A stretch of 38,417 nt of DNA from Candidatus Uhrbacteria bacterium (GCA_016206155.1 JACQSC010000005.1:1-38417), one strand, 5' to 3'. Shown: positions 17,516 through 25,496, counted from the stretch's first letter. The notes: a model not told the origin generated them from the sequence alone. Made by a program: numbers and translations.

Positions 17516-17809
17516 ATGGCACTGACCAAACAAGACATCGAACACATCGCACGCCTTGCGCGGCTTGAACTCTCCGAAGAGGAGAAGGAGCGATTCAGCT
17601 CACAGCTTTCTTCTATTTTGGATTACGTGGGCCAGCTCTCAGAGGTGGACACGAAGGGTGTTGAATACCACTATCACGTCGAAGGACTTTTTAACGTGAT
17701 GGCTCCCGACGAGATTGGTGCCACCGGTCAAACGGCGCGCGATGCGCTTCTTGCCGCAATGCCCGATCGGACGGGGGATTTATTGAAAGTGAAGAGTGTT
17801 TTTCAGTAA
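17516..17809 (+). CDS. gatC: Asp-tRNA(Asn)/Glu-tRNA(Gln) amidotransferase subunit C
   Basis: GatC wraps around GatA and links it to GatB in the complex that amidates mischarged Asp-tRNA-Asn or Glu-tRNA-Gln. The 97-aa product starts MALTKQDIEHIARLARLELSEEEKERFSSQLSSIL, the full N-terminal family pattern, and ends with a looser MPDRTGDLLKVKSVFQ. GATGAGGAG is the ribosome binding site 5 nt before the ATG. gatA follows after a palindromic repeat. Confidence 0.95.
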   Translation: MALTKQDIEHIARLARLELSEEEKERFSSQLSSILDYVGQLSEVDTKGVEYHYHVEGLFNVMAPDEIGATGQTARDALLAAMPDRTGDLLKVKSVFQ

Positions 17810-17821
17810 TAATGTCGCAGT

Positions 17822-17850
17822 TGTCATTCCCGCGAAGGCGGGAATCCAGT
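17822..17850 (+). repeat. ATTCCCGC palindromic repeat before gatA
   Basis: ATTCCCGC, loop GAAG and GCGGGAAT (17826-17845), framed by GTC and CCAG. It is one of three related palindromes in the window (also at 20986 and 38188), each ending a few bases before a start codon. Similar palindromes are dispersed in many bacterial genomes. Confidence 0.85.
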
Positions 17851-17862
17851 CCATGAAATGAT

Positions 17863-19335
17863 ATGTCATTACATCAACTTACCATTACCGAGGCGCATGA
17901 AGGCTTGCGAAAAAAAGATTTCTCCGCACGCGAATTGACCGACGCATGCCTGGAGCATATCAACGCGGTAGACGGTGATGTGCATGCCTATCTGAGCGTA
18001 CACGATGAGAGCGCGCGGGCGCATGCACAATCGGTAGATGAGAAAATCGCGCGGGGAGAAGAAATCGGGATCATGGCAGGCATTCCTTGCGCGATAAAGG
18101 ATGTGCTTCTTATTGAAGGTACACGCACAACAGCAGGATCAAAGATGCTAGAACACTATCAGGCAAGCTATGACGCGACGGTAATTAGCAAGCTGAAAAA
18201 GCAAGGGACTGTTTTTTTGGGAAAAACAAACCTGGATGAGTTTGCCATGGGAACTTCGACCGAGAACTCTGCGTATGGTCCGACGCACAATCCGTGGGAC
18301 CTCTCGCGTGTTCCGGGTGGTTCTTCAGGCGGTTCCGCGGCAGCCGTTGCGGCAAGCGAATGTATTGCCGCGCTGGGATCTGACACCGGCGGATCTATTC
18401 GTCAACCCGCGGGCTTTTGCGGTGTAACGGGCTTGAAGCCGACCTATGGCGCTGTTTCCCGCTACGGCCTTATCGCCATGGCATCTTCGCTTGACCAAAT
18501 TGGTCCCTTTGCAAAAACCGTTGAAGATGCCGCGCTTTTTTTTGACGCAATCAAAGGCCCCGATCCTCATGATTCAAGCTCAGCCGCCGCTCGCACAGAG
18601 CAAACCCATCAATCTCTAAAGAACCCAATCGCGGGTATGAAGATCGGAATCCCTAAAGAATGTTTTATTGACGCTCTTGATCCCGTTATTGAAAAGAGTG
18701 TGCGAGACGCACTCGAGGTTCTCAAGAGTCTCGGCGCCGACGTGGTTGATATAGAATTGCCAACGACACCGTATGCGCTTTCCGTCTACTATATTATCCA
18801 GCCAGCAGAAGTCAGTGCGAACCTCGCACGCTTTGACGGCATGCGCTATGGTACGCGCGCGGCATGGACAAAAGACCTGGCTGAGATGTACAGCAAGTCG
18901 CGTCAAGAGGGGCTTGGCGCAGAGACACGCCGTCGCATTATTTTAGGCACTTATACACTTGCCGCAGGGTATTATGACGCGTATTATAAGAAAGCGCAGG
19001 CGGTTCGTGAGTTGGTGCGCAGAGATTTTGCGAATGCATTCAGAACCGTCGACTGCATAGTGACGCCCACATCCCCGAGCCTTGCGTTTCACATTGGCGA
19101 GAAATCAAGCGACCCCCTTCAATTATATCTTGAAGACGTGTTCACGGTTTCCGCAAACATTGCCGGCGTTCCTGGGCTGGCCGTTCCTTGCGGGTTCGCA
19201 GAGAAAGATGGGGCGCATCTGCCCATTGGTATGCAGTTTCTCGGCAGACATTTTGACGAGGAGACAATCCTTCGCGCTGGCTATGCCTACCAGCAGGCGA
19301 CGGACTGGCACACACAAAAATCTCCGTTATCATAA
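17863..19335 (+). CDS. gatA: Asp-tRNA(Asn)/Glu-tRNA(Gln) amidotransferase subunit A
   Basis: GatA is the glutaminase of the amidotransferase: it releases ammonia from glutamine and channels it to GatB. The 490-aa product has the complete amidase-signature triad. K79 is in CAIKDVL, the cis-serine S154 is in PGGSSGGSAA and the nucleophile S178 is in SDTGGSIR. Length and numbering match known GatA proteins closely. It lies after gatC; gatB is not in this window. No strong Shine-Dalgarno sequence: the ATG follows a palindromic repeat by 12 nt. Confidence 0.97.
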   Translation: MSLHQLTITEAHEGLRKKDFSARELTDACLEHINAVDGDVHAYLSVHDESARAHAQSVDEKIARGEEIGIMAGIPCAIKDVLLIEGTRTTAGSKMLEHYQASYDATVISKLKKQGTVFLGKTNLDEFAMGTSTENSAYGPTHNPWDLSRVPGGSSGGSAAAVAASECIAALGSDTGGSIRQPAGFCGVTGLKPTYGAVSRYGLIAMASSLDQIGPFAKTVEDAALFFDAIKGPDPHDSSSAAARTEQTHQSLKNPIAGMKIGIPKECFIDALDPVIEKSVRDALEVLKSLGADVVDIELPTTPYALSVYYIIQPAEVSANLARFDGMRYGTRAAWTKDLAEMYSKSRQEGLGAETRRRIILGTYTLAAGYYDAYYKKAQAVRELVRRDFANAFRTVDCIVTPTSPSLAFHIGEKSSDPLQLYLEDVFTVSANIAGVPGLAVPCGFAEKDGAHLPIGMQFLGRHFDEETILRAGYAYQQATDWHTQKSPLS

Positions 19336-19384
19336 CAGTAGTTTTATTCGTATATTCGTTATAATTTATAATTCGTAGGAGGGT

Positions 19385-19999
19385 ATGAATAAAAAAATAC
19401 TTGGCATCACGCTTGGCGCCATTCTCCTCATTGCGGGCATTGCGCTTATTATTGTCGGCGTGCAGGAAATAATGAGCGCAAAACAAGGGGCCTCCTTGGT
19501 GCCAAAAAATGATCTCGCGGCCGCAGTTAACGAATCTCAAAAAGAGCTTGTTTCGTACGAACACCCCGCAACAAAGATGAAGATGAGCTATCCGAAAAAT
19601 TGGACGCTCACAAACGATGAGGAGGGGGGCGGTGTTTCATTTTCCTTTTACGGTGGCGCAGTAAATCTCCGCTTCGTATCTGATGATTTTTCAAAGAATA
19701 AAGACCCTGTTACACTTGATGAATATACGCAGGTACTTATGGCGCAGGGACGAGAGGAGGCTGCAAAACAGCAAGTGACTATAAGCCCTATAAGCGACGG
19801 TCCGGCGACGCTTGCGGGAAGTCCCGGACATGAGTGGCAATATACGGTGACGATTGGGGATGTTGAGGGCAGTGGCATGCAGGTGTGGACGATAAAGAAC
19901 AATCGGAGCTATGTTTTTACATATACCGCCGCCGGCGAGCTCTTTAACGCGTTTACACCGGTTGTTCAAAAAATGTTTACAAGTATCGCACTCCCTTAA
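19385..19999 (+). CDS. Membrane-anchored PsbP-like protein, unknown function
   Basis: The 204-aa product has one N-terminal membrane segment (residues 5-28, ILGITLGAILLIAGIALIIVGV) and an extracytoplasmic domain starting with SYEHPATKMKMSYPKNWTLTND. The segment reading YP.NW and the later AGSPGHEWQYTVT, with a final FTYTAAGELFNAFTPVVQKMFTSI, resemble the PsbP/MOG1-type fold of small lipoproteins and membrane proteins. AGGAGGG lies 3 nt before the ATG, and TATAAT at 19360-19365 may be its -10 box. Role unknown. Confidence 0.7.
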   Translation: MNKKILGITLGAILLIAGIALIIVGVQEIMSAKQGASLVPKNDLAAAVNESQKELVSYEHPATKMKMSYPKNWTLTNDEEGGGVSFSFYGGAVNLRFVSDDFSKNKDPVTLDEYTQVLMAQGREEAAKQQVTISPISDGPATLAGSPGHEWQYTVTIGDVEGSGMQVWTIKNNRSYVFTYTAAGELFNAFTPVVQKMFTSIALP

Positions 20000-20006
20000 A
20001 TTTTTG

Positions 20007-20036
20007 TTGACACGCAGAGCTTTAATCATCTATACT
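20007..20036 (+). promoter_or_regulatory. Promoter for the DsbA-like gene
   Basis: TTGACA (20007-20012), an 18-nt spacer and TATACT (20031-20036), about 35 nt before the ATG. A good sigma70-type match. Confidence 0.75.
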
Positions 20037-20070
20037 AATCCCTGTACCTTAATCGCTAATCACTATTGTT

Positions 20071-20892
20071 ATGGAACACGAATCACACGAACACGGGCAA
20101 CATGATCATGCGCCACATCACGCAAAGAATGAGCAGGGCGGCATAACATTTACTTTGAGTGCGCGCACCTTGTTTTTTGCCGGTCTTATTCTTGGTCTCT
20201 TGATAATGGCAATTCCGGCAACATTTTTTGCTACCCGCGCATCAACCGGATCTGCCGCTCCTTCAGCAGCCCCGTTCGTTGCCGGCGCACCTGACGGAGG
20301 CGGAGCCGCTCCCGCTCCAACCGCGCCCCCTGGTCCGGTGAAACCAGTATCAAAAGAAGATCATGTTCGCGGTGATGCGAACGCGAAGATAACCCTTATT
20401 GAATACTCCGACCTTGAATGTCCATTCTGCCAGCGGTTTCATCCGACCGCAAAGAAAGCACTCGATGAGTACAAGGGTAAGGTGAACTGGGTCTATCGCC
20501 ACTTCCCGTTGAGCTTTCACGCAAACGCCCAGAAGGAAGCCGAGGCATCAGAATGTGCCGCAGCCGTTGGTGGAAATGACGCATACTGGAAATATATTGA
20601 CACTATTTTCGAGCGCACCACTGCAAACGGTACCGGCTTTGCGCTTGACAAGCTCGTTCCGCTCGCAAAAGAGCTCGGTATCGATGAGGGAAAGTTTAGA
20701 GAATGCCTGGATGGCGGTAAAATGGCAGAGCGCGTTGGAAAGGATTTCTCCGAAGGCCAGTCAGCTGGCGTTGATGGCACGCCAGGAAATATTCTCCTTA
20801 CAAAGAGCGGCAAATCCGTTATTGTTCCCGGAGCCGTTCCCTACGAGACGCTCAAGAGCCAAATTGATCAGCTCCTGGCGCAAGAGAAGTAG
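20071..20892 (+). CDS. Membrane-anchored DsbA-like thiol oxidoreductase
   Basis: The 273-aa product has a cytoplasmic, histidine-rich start (residues 1-20, seven His), a membrane segment at about 33-54, a proline/alanine-rich linker to residue 95 and a DsbA/thioredoxin domain. Its motif is CPFC at 117-120, in LIEYSDLECPFCQRFHP, and the cis-proline is in VDGTPGNIL. Likely catalyses disulfide formation or reduction outside the membrane, possibly serving the cysteine-containing pilins and surface proteins encoded nearby. The His-rich start may bind metal. A terminator follows. Confidence 0.88.
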   Translation: MEHESHEHGQHDHAPHHAKNEQGGITFTLSARTLFFAGLILGLLIMAIPATFFATRASTGSAAPSAAPFVAGAPDGGGAAPAPTAPPGPVKPVSKEDHVRGDANAKITLIEYSDLECPFCQRFHPTAKKALDEYKGKVNWVYRHFPLSFHANAQKEAEASECAAAVGGNDAYWKYIDTIFERTTANGTGFALDKLVPLAKELGIDEGKFRECLDGGKMAERVGKDFSEGQSAGVDGTPGNILLTKSGKSVIVPGAVPYETLKSQIDQLLAQEK

Positions 20893-20917
20893 CTCGAATC
20901 GGTAAACATGATACAAT

Positions 20918-20942
20918 AAAAGGCGGTGTTATGCCGCCTTTT
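20918..20942 (+). terminator. Rho-independent terminator after the DsbA-like gene
   Basis: AAAAGGCGG pairs with CCGCCTTTT around TGTTATG and is followed by GTTTTG. Because this hairpin covers the ATG at 20931, that ATG is rejected as the start of the DUF218 gene. Confidence 0.85.
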
Positions 20943-20985
20943 GTTTTGTCTTTAACTTCCGCGCTTTTCATCTCATCCATACCAT

Positions 20986-21016
20986 TGTCATCCCGGCGGA
21001 GGCCGGGATCCAGTCT
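20986..21016 (+). repeat. ATCCCGGC palindromic repeat before the DUF218 gene
   Basis: ATCCCGGC, loop GGAG and GCCGGGAT (20990-21009) between GTC and CCAGTCT. Its stem differs from the copy at 17826 by paired substitutions. The repeat ends 4 bases before the ATG at 21021. Confidence 0.85.
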
Positions 21017-21020
21017 AAAT

Positions 21021-21638
21021 ATGCGCTTCCTCCTTATTATCATAACCCTTTTTGCTGCCGCAGTCTTTGGCACCTATGCCAGTATTCAATATACCTATTC
21101 CAAGCGTATTGTGTCATTTGATGGGGTGCCTGACCCCGTCCCGGATGTTGCTCTCGTACTGGGTGCAAGCATTAAGAGCCGAAAGCCAAATAGCGTTCTT
21201 CAAGAGCGCCTGGACATCGCCGCACAGCTCTACGAAGCGGGGAAGATTAAAAAACTCCTTCTGTCTGGCGATAACAGGACAGTAGACCACAACGAACCGC
21301 AAGCGATGAAAGAGTATCTGATGGAGAAGGGGATACCCGAGCAAGATATGGTACTTGATCATGCGGGCCGTCGCACCTATGACAGCTGTTACCGCGCGAA
21401 GGAGATTTTTCAAATTGAATCCGCGCTCATCGTAACGCAAGGATTCCATCTCCCGCGTGCGCTCTATCTCTGCAATCGGCTTGGCATTGAAGCGCTCGGC
21501 GTCGCCGCGGATACGCAGTATCCCATGCGATGGCTCCAATCATATATTCGCGAGATTCCGGCAACAATCAGAGGCTGGATCGATATCACGCTTCTAAAGC
21601 CAACCCCGGTCCTTGGAAATCCGGAAAAAGTGTTCTAG
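21021..21638 (+). CDS. DUF218 (SanA/YdcF-like) membrane protein
   Basis: The 205-aa product has an N-terminal membrane segment (RFLLIIITLFAAAVFGTYA) and the DUF218 pattern: VPDVALVLGASI, LQERLDIAAQLYEAGKIKKLLLSGDN, then EPQAMKEYLMEKGIPEQDMVLDHAGRRTYDSCYRAKEIF and LIVTQGFHLPRALYLCNRLGI. SanA-type members affect envelope permeability. The biochemical role is not settled. I use the ATG at 21021, right after the palindromic repeat. The GVAADTQYPMRW...REIPATIRGWIDI tail is typical. Confidence 0.88.
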   Translation: MRFLLIIITLFAAAVFGTYASIQYTYSKRIVSFDGVPDPVPDVALVLGASIKSRKPNSVLQERLDIAAQLYEAGKIKKLLLSGDNRTVDHNEPQAMKEYLMEKGIPEQDMVLDHAGRRTYDSCYRAKEIFQIESALIVTQGFHLPRALYLCNRLGIEALGVAADTQYPMRWLQSYIREIPATIRGWIDITLLKPTPVLGNPEKVF

Positions 21639-21652
21639 CCTCCAGTTGTTTG

Positions 21653-21661
21653 TGGTATAAT
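21653..21661 (+). promoter_or_regulatory. Extended -10 promoter upstream of the homing endonuclease remnant
   Basis: TGGTATAAT is an extended -10 box with no clear -35; GGAGG (21663-21667) lies shortly after and could serve the ATG at 21684. Confidence 0.5.
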
Positions 21662-21683
21662 AGGAGGAGCGGCAGAATGCTTT

Positions 21684-22503
21684 ATGAATACAAATAAAAA
21701 AAGGGTCATTTTTCCTAAAGGGGAGCAGCACCAGTTCCTTGAAAAAGCGCAGGCGCTACTACGCTATTCGAGAACCGAGATATCAAAAATACGGAAGTAT
21801 TGGTGACGAAGAATATCGAAAGAAGAAATGGTTTGAGTGGTGGGATAAGAAGGGAAGATTTCAATTATCTCAAAATCAGCCCCGACCCATGCAGTGTCCG
21901 CCTCGCTCCGAAGAACTCGCAGAATTTGTTGGTATTATGCTTGGAGACGGCGGAATGACGTCATTTCAAATTTCTATCACTCTTGGCTATAAAAGCGATC
22001 GGGAATATAGTGTATTTGTTTCGGCGTTACTCAAAAGGCTTTTCCTTGTTGCACCTTCAATATATGAAGGTGATCAATCAATTATTGATATAAGGATATC
22101 TCGAAAGGTACTCGTGAATTTTTGTGTTTCTCTTGGTCTTTGTATTGGCAATAAGATTCGAAACAAGGTAGATATTCCGCACTGGATTAAACAAAATAAA
22201 ATCTTTTTAACGGCGTGCGTGAGGGGTATGATGGATACGGATGGATGTATTTTCCAAGAGTGCCATGCCATTGGTGAAAAAAAGTATTGCTATCCCAGAA
22301 TAGCTTTGGTAAGCTACTCAAATACCTTGCGGCTATCAGTTTTTGAAGGGCTGAAAAAGTTGGGTTTTAGTCCAAAAGAACGCAATGGTAGGAGTATCAA
22401 CCTCGAGAATAAAGGAGAGATACAAAAGTATTTTTCTTTGGTTGGTACGCATAATCCAAAGCATCAAAAGCGTTTTGAGGAATTCATCTGGAGAGGTGCG
22501 TGA
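21684..22503 (+). pseudogene. LAGLIDADG homing endonuclease-like gene, frame broken near its start
   Basis: The frame from the ATG at 21684 (MNTNKKRVIFPKGEQHQFLEKAQ) gives a typical helix-turn-helix start of CPR LAGLIDADG-type proteins but ends at a TGA at 21804-21806. The homologous continuation, IREPRYQKYGSIGDEEYRKKKW, is in another frame, open from about 21739. That second frame (254 codons from a TTG) contains both LAGLIDADG-like motifs, LAEFVGIMLGDGG and CVRGMMDTDGCIF. The part that should join the two is missing, so an internal deletion with frameshift between about 21770 and 21780 is likely. The 3' end overlaps the tRNA-Ser gene by 14 nt. Probably inactive, unless the second frame is translated alone from the TTG. 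Confidence 0.75.
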
Positions 22504-22576
22504 GCGGTTGAAACGACCACTCTTGAAAAGTGGCAGACCTGCAAGGGTCTCGAGGGTTCGAATCCCTCCCTCTCCG
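22490..22576 (+). tRNA. tRNA-Ser (anticodon UGA)
   Basis: The acceptor stem GGAGAGG (22490-22496) pairs with CCTCTCC (22569-22575), with discriminator base G at 22576. The anticodon stem CCACT/AGTGG surrounds the loop CTTGAAA with anticodon TGA (22524-22526). A long variable arm and the T arm GAGGGTTCGAATCCCTC follow, as expected for class II tRNA-Ser. CCA is not encoded. The 87-nt gene overlaps the end of the homing endonuclease frame, and an 81-bp direct repeat begins at its last three bases. Confidence 0.95.
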
Positions 22577-22654
22577 AATTATTTATTACCACTATTCTAT
22601 GACGCAATCAACAATACACATCATCATAACCGGCGGCACTATTGATGCGGTTTG
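22574..22654 (+). repeat. 81-bp direct repeat, left copy
   Basis: Runs from the last three bases of tRNA-Ser into the first 19 codons of an asparaginase-like frame. It matches 26668-26748 with only two differences over 81 bp. The two copies bracket about 4.0 kb of accessory DNA, so they mark a duplication or insertion boundary. Confidence 0.9.
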
Positions 22655-22721
22655 TGGGGAATCGGTGTCAGGAATAGTTTTTGAGAATTCGATCCAATGT
22701 TCATTGCAAAACTATTCCTGA
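22599..22721 (+). pseudogene. Truncated 5' copy of the asparaginase-like gene
   Basis: Starts MTQSTIHIIITGGTIDAV, identical to the start of the intact gene at 26693. After about 19 codons it leaves homology and runs into a REP-like palindrome, ending after 40 codons. It lies directly after tRNA-Ser. Probably the ancestral position of the gene before the intervening DNA arrived. Confidence 0.85.
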
Positions 22722-22725
22722 CACC
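22664..22725 (+). repeat. REP-like palindrome at the truncated asparaginase copy
   Basis: GGTGTCAGGAATAGTTTT (22664-22681) is perfectly complementary to AAAACTATTCCTGACACC (22708-22725). It breaks the asparaginase copy. A related half, GGGGTCAGGAGCAGTTTTT, follows near 22756, and a tandem ACCATTTCGC lies between. The GTCAGGA core matches the ends of the RAYT-derived MITEs. Confidence 0.85.
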
Positions 22726-22781
22726 ATTTCGCACCATTTCGCCGGGGGAAACGGGGGGTCAGGAGCAGTTTTTCCAGTTTT

Positions 22782-22858
22782 TTCTTTTTCTTTCAAGGAA
22801 TTGACAGTTTAACAAAAAGAAGAAGCATATAAAAATCCTTTATTTGAAAGAAAAAGAA
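22782..22858 (+). repeat. 15-bp inverted repeat upstream of the ATPase promoter
   Basis: TTCTTTTTCTTTCAA (22782-22796) is exactly complementary to TTGAAAGAAAAAGAA (22844-22858). Each arm is followed within a few bases by TTGACAG, giving two candidate -35 boxes (22801 and 22860). No gene is seen in 22722-22919. Confidence 0.7.
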
Positions 22859-22859
22859 C

Positions 22860-22914
22860 TTGACAGGTTTTGCTTATTCAGTATAATGAATAAGTAGGTA
22901 TACTTACTTATTCA
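22860..22914 (+). promoter_or_regulatory. Consensus promoter with repeated TTATTCA operator
   Basis: TTGACA (22860-22865), a 16-nt spacer and TATAAT (22882-22887) lie directly before the ATPase gene. Around the -10 box are the half-sites TTATTCA (22874-22880), TGAATAA (22887-22893) and TTATTCA (22908-22914). The last two are the ends of a 28-bp near-perfect palindrome (22887-22914) with one mismatched pair. A dimeric repressor is expected to bind here; no obvious DNA-binding regulator is next to it, so the ATPase itself or another protein may control it. Confidence 0.75.
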
Positions 22915-22919
22915 ATACA

Positions 22920-24359
22920 ATGATAAAGCCAAATACGGTAGCAGTTAATTATATCCAACAGCAAATGAGCAGAGGAAAAGCTCGTTTACTTCCGTATGTC
23001 TTTAAAGCGCCTTCTTTTGCCTACCCCAAAAGGCACCTTGTGTTCAGAATAGAAAAATACGTTAAAGATTTTTTGAAAGGTGAAAGGGACGTGCGCTGGG
23101 TTGTTATCCCTGGGTTGCGCGGTGTTGGCAAAACAACGGTTATGGCGCAAGTATTTGTTGGAGCGATAGAAACAAAGACATCGGCAACCGCACACTTTTT
23201 GTATCTTTCAGCTGATGATTTACTACCTCGTGGGTTGACCCTTACAGACGCACTCGATGCGTATGAATATATTCTCGGCACTCCGTTTGAAAAACTTGAT
23301 CAGCCAACGTTCATTTTTATTGACGAAGTGCAACAGAGCGCGGACTGGGCGCGCGTATTAAAATCGCTTTATGACCGCGCGCGGAACATCTTTATCGCAA
23401 GCACCGGATCATCGGCCGTTTCGCTCCAGTCCAATCCTGATGTTGCGCGTCGCGCGAAATTTGAAAAACTTTTCCCGTTAAGCTTCGGAGAATACGAGAT
23501 GATAAAGAATAACGTTTTCCCGCAGGCAGGCCTTAAGGATCAGATAAAGACGGCAGTGTATGGGGCACATACGGCGGACGAAGCATTTCAGAATCTTAAA
23601 AATCTTGAATCAAGCGTTGCACAACAATGGTCATGCTTTGAGCGCGCGGACATTGATGACTATCTTATGAACGGCACCTTGCCGTTCACTTTGAAGGACA
23701 TTGCCCCATCGGCGTATGATAGTTTGAACATCCTCATTGACCGCATCATTGATAAAGATATAAAAGATCTCGGACAATTCGATGCGCAAACCTTGAGTGC
23801 CGCAAAAAGATTGCTCTTTATCATGGCGGACAGCAATGAGCTGAATATCAATAAAACAAAAGATATTATTCAATTGAGCTACAACACAACACTCGCGGTT
23901 CTTGACGCATTTGAAAAGGCGGAACTCGTCACTCGTATTCCGGCAAAAGGATCGAGCGCCGCAAAAACAAAAAATCCCGCAAAATATTTTTTTATGAGTC
24001 CTGCTATTCGTGCGGCGCTTCTCGGAGTAAGCGGCATTCCGGAAACATTTTTAATGCGTAGAGGGAAGTTTTTTGAAGACATCGCCGTTCTGCATTTCTA
24101 TCGCGAATTCCTTTCAACGGGCATCGGCGCTTTGTCATTTGACGCCGCACAGGGCGGCGCGGATTTCATTTTTCAGATAGCGGATAAAAAGCAAATTGTG
24201 TGTGAAGTTGGGGTCGGGCGCAAAGGATACGACCAGGCAAAAAAAAGCATGGAGCGTTTTCGTGCGGATTTCGGACTGGTGATTTGCGATACGGACGTAA
24301 TGATTTCAAGGGAAGATAACGTAGTGAAGGTTCCCCTTGATTTTTTTCTATTGATGTAG
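22920..24359 (+). CDS. AAA_14-like ATPase with C-terminal DUF4143/nuclease-like domain
   Basis: The 479-aa product has a P-loop ATPase domain, with Walker A GLRGVGKTT at 65-73, Walker B FIFIDEVQQ at 131-139 and a sensor-like IASTGSSAVSL. A helical/winged-helix segment with LNINKTKDIIQLSYNTTLAVLDAFEKAELVTRIP follows. The C-terminal part has GADFIFQIADKKQIVCEVGVGRKGYDQAKKSMERF, the acid-x(n)-EVx pattern of the PD-(D/E)XK-like DUF4143 tail. Such ATPases are frequent in mobile parts of CPR and archaeal genomes; their role is unclear, and defence or membrane attachment has been suggested. Driven by its own promoter. Composition looks like the surroundings. Confidence 0.8.
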   Translation: MIKPNTVAVNYIQQQMSRGKARLLPYVFKAPSFAYPKRHLVFRIEKYVKDFLKGERDVRWVVIPGLRGVGKTTVMAQVFVGAIETKTSATAHFLYLSADDLLPRGLTLTDALDAYEYILGTPFEKLDQPTFIFIDEVQQSADWARVLKSLYDRARNIFIASTGSSAVSLQSNPDVARRAKFEKLFPLSFGEYEMIKNNVFPQAGLKDQIKTAVYGAHTADEAFQNLKNLESSVAQQWSCFERADIDDYLMNGTLPFTLKDIAPSAYDSLNILIDRIIDKDIKDLGQFDAQTLSAAKRLLFIMADSNELNINKTKDIIQLSYNTTLAVLDAFEKAELVTRIPAKGSSAAKTKNPAKYFFMSPAIRAALLGVSGIPETFLMRRGKFFEDIAVLHFYREFLSTGIGALSFDAAQGGADFIFQIADKKQIVCEVGVGRKGYDQAKKSMERFRADFGLVICDTDVMISREDNVVKVPLDFFLLM

Positions 24360-24369
24360 AGAAAATTTT

Positions 24370-24537
24370 ATGAACGCGCTCAATCGGGTGAAAACAGTAT
24401 ATTCCTTTTGGGGGCGATGGCCCTTGTTGTATGGCGCGCAAGATTATATTACGTTCATGGGCAGGCCGGGGCGTATCAGGAGAAGGGCTGTCGAAAAGCT
24501 TCACATGGTAATGGGGTCAGGAGCCATTATTTTTTAA
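24370..24537 (+). pseudogene. N-terminal stump of a class I SAM methyltransferase
   Basis: The frame starts MNALNRVKTVYSFWGRWPL and continues YGAQDYITFMGRPGRIRRRAVEKL, the region before the SAM-binding motif in UbiE/type-11-like methyltransferases. It then runs into the left end of MITE copy A, where the frame stops. The glycine-rich SAM motif and everything after it are missing. Identification rests on the pattern of the first 45 residues only. Confidence 0.55.
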
Positions 24538-24679
24538 GTTATGATATGCTATAATCATGCCGCGAACTATACGATCTGATATTGCCGACATGAGCTATTA
24601 AGCGTTTTAAGTTAGAATCACCTTTCGGTCTGTCGGGGAGGCCGTGGGATAAAAATAATGGCTCCTGACCCCATTACCA
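24506..24679 (+). mobile_element. 174-bp RAYT-derived MITE, copy A
   Basis: A perfect 29-bp terminal inverted repeat starts TGGTAATGGGGTCAGGAGCC (24506-24534 with 24651-24679). Inside, TATAAT (24550-24555) is followed by ATG and 14 codons reading MPRTIRSDIADMSY. After the stop, the frame ending at the TGA at 24666-24668 reads RFKLESPFGLSGRPWDKNNGS. These match the two ends of REP-associated tyrosine transposases. The catalytic centre is deleted. It sits exactly between a methyltransferase stump and an hsdR tail. Confidence 0.85.
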
Positions 24680-24682
24680 CAC

Positions 24683-24940
24683 TATGGTTTTTCAGAGGAG
24701 TACATTAAGGAACAAAAGACTGGCACGCTTGTCGAATACGCAAAAGAGCTTGGCGCATGTCTGGACGATGTGCTTGAACCGCTGTGGCAGGATTCATCGC
24801 GACGAGAGGATTTACTGAAGGACATCAAGCGACAAATCCAGCAGATGATTTTGCGTGACTATAAAGATCGGTTGGCAGTGAAGGATTTTTCAAAATATCT
24901 CAATCGTCTCGTTGATATTATTCTGAAAAAATGGATGTGA
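24683..24940 (+). pseudogene. C-terminal fragment of a type I restriction enzyme R subunit (HsdR)
   Basis: An open frame of 85 codons without a plausible start, directly after the MITE: YGFSEEYIKEQKTGTLVEYAKELG...LLKDIKRQIQQMILRDYKDRLAVKDFSKYLNRLVDIILKKWM. Helical, charged C-terminal regions of this kind end HsdR proteins. The following gene, a DUF45 peptidase, is a frequent partner of hsdR. The motor and nuclease domains are gone. Identification is by pattern and context. Confidence 0.6.
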
Positions 24941-24941
24941 T

Positions 24942-25496
24942 ATGAAAAAAGTGATCCGTACCCATGAGCGGATAATTCTCTATACGCTTCGGAAAAGCAA
25001 GCGCGCAAAACATGTGCGAATTTCCGTGAATTGCGATGGCGCCGTGCTGGTAACCCAACCGATGCGCGTTCCGTTTGATCGAATCGAAGGGATCGTCGCA
25101 AAGAAGCTCGGATGGATTATCGGTAAAATTGATTTTTTCAAGCAGTTTGTTTCGTCTCGAAAAAGATCGCTTGCGGAATATCAAAAATGCAAAAAAGACG
25201 CGCTCGATCTCGTGCAATCACGCATTGAGTATTTTAATAGTTTTTACGGATTCACTATTGGGCGAATAGCAATACGTAATCAACGTACGCGCTGGGGAAG
25301 CTGCTCGAAAAAAGGGAATTTGAATTTCAATTATCGTATTACCCAGCTTACACCAGGGCTTATTGACTATATTGTTGTCCATGAGTTGTGTCATTTGGCA
25401 GAGTTGAATCACTCGAAAAAGTTTTGGCGGCTTGTTGAACGAACAATGCCGAAGCACAACGAGTTGCGGCAATTACTGAAGCAGAATAGTTTGTAA
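24942..25496 (+). CDS. YgjP-like (DUF45) zinc metallopeptidase
   Basis: The 184-aa product has the family motifs: QRTRWGSCSKKGNLNFNYRITQL (residues 114-136), and the zinc site HELCH at 147-151 with a third ligand in ELNHSKKFW. Length is slightly short for the family. Such peptidases are commonly encoded next to hsdR in type I restriction-modification loci, as here, one base after the hsdR remnant. It appears intact although its neighbour is not. Its biological role is not known. Confidence 0.88.
   Translation: MKKVIRTHERIILYTLRKSKRAKHVRISVNCDGAVLVTQPMRVPFDRIEGIVAKKLGWIIGKIDFFKQFVSSRKRSLAEYQKCKKDALDLVQSRIEYFNSFYGFTIGRIAIRNQRTRWGSCSKKGNLNFNYRITQLTPGLIDYIVVHELCHLAELNHSKKFWRLVERTMPKHNELRQLLKQNSL

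Noticed and set aside
20931-21020. Upstream ATG for the DUF218 gene
   Set aside because: Lies inside the terminator hairpin of the previous gene; the membrane segment starts at 21021.
24370-24537. Small intact gene of 55 codons
   Set aside because: Last third is the MITE inverted repeat; first part matches only the start of a methyltransferase.
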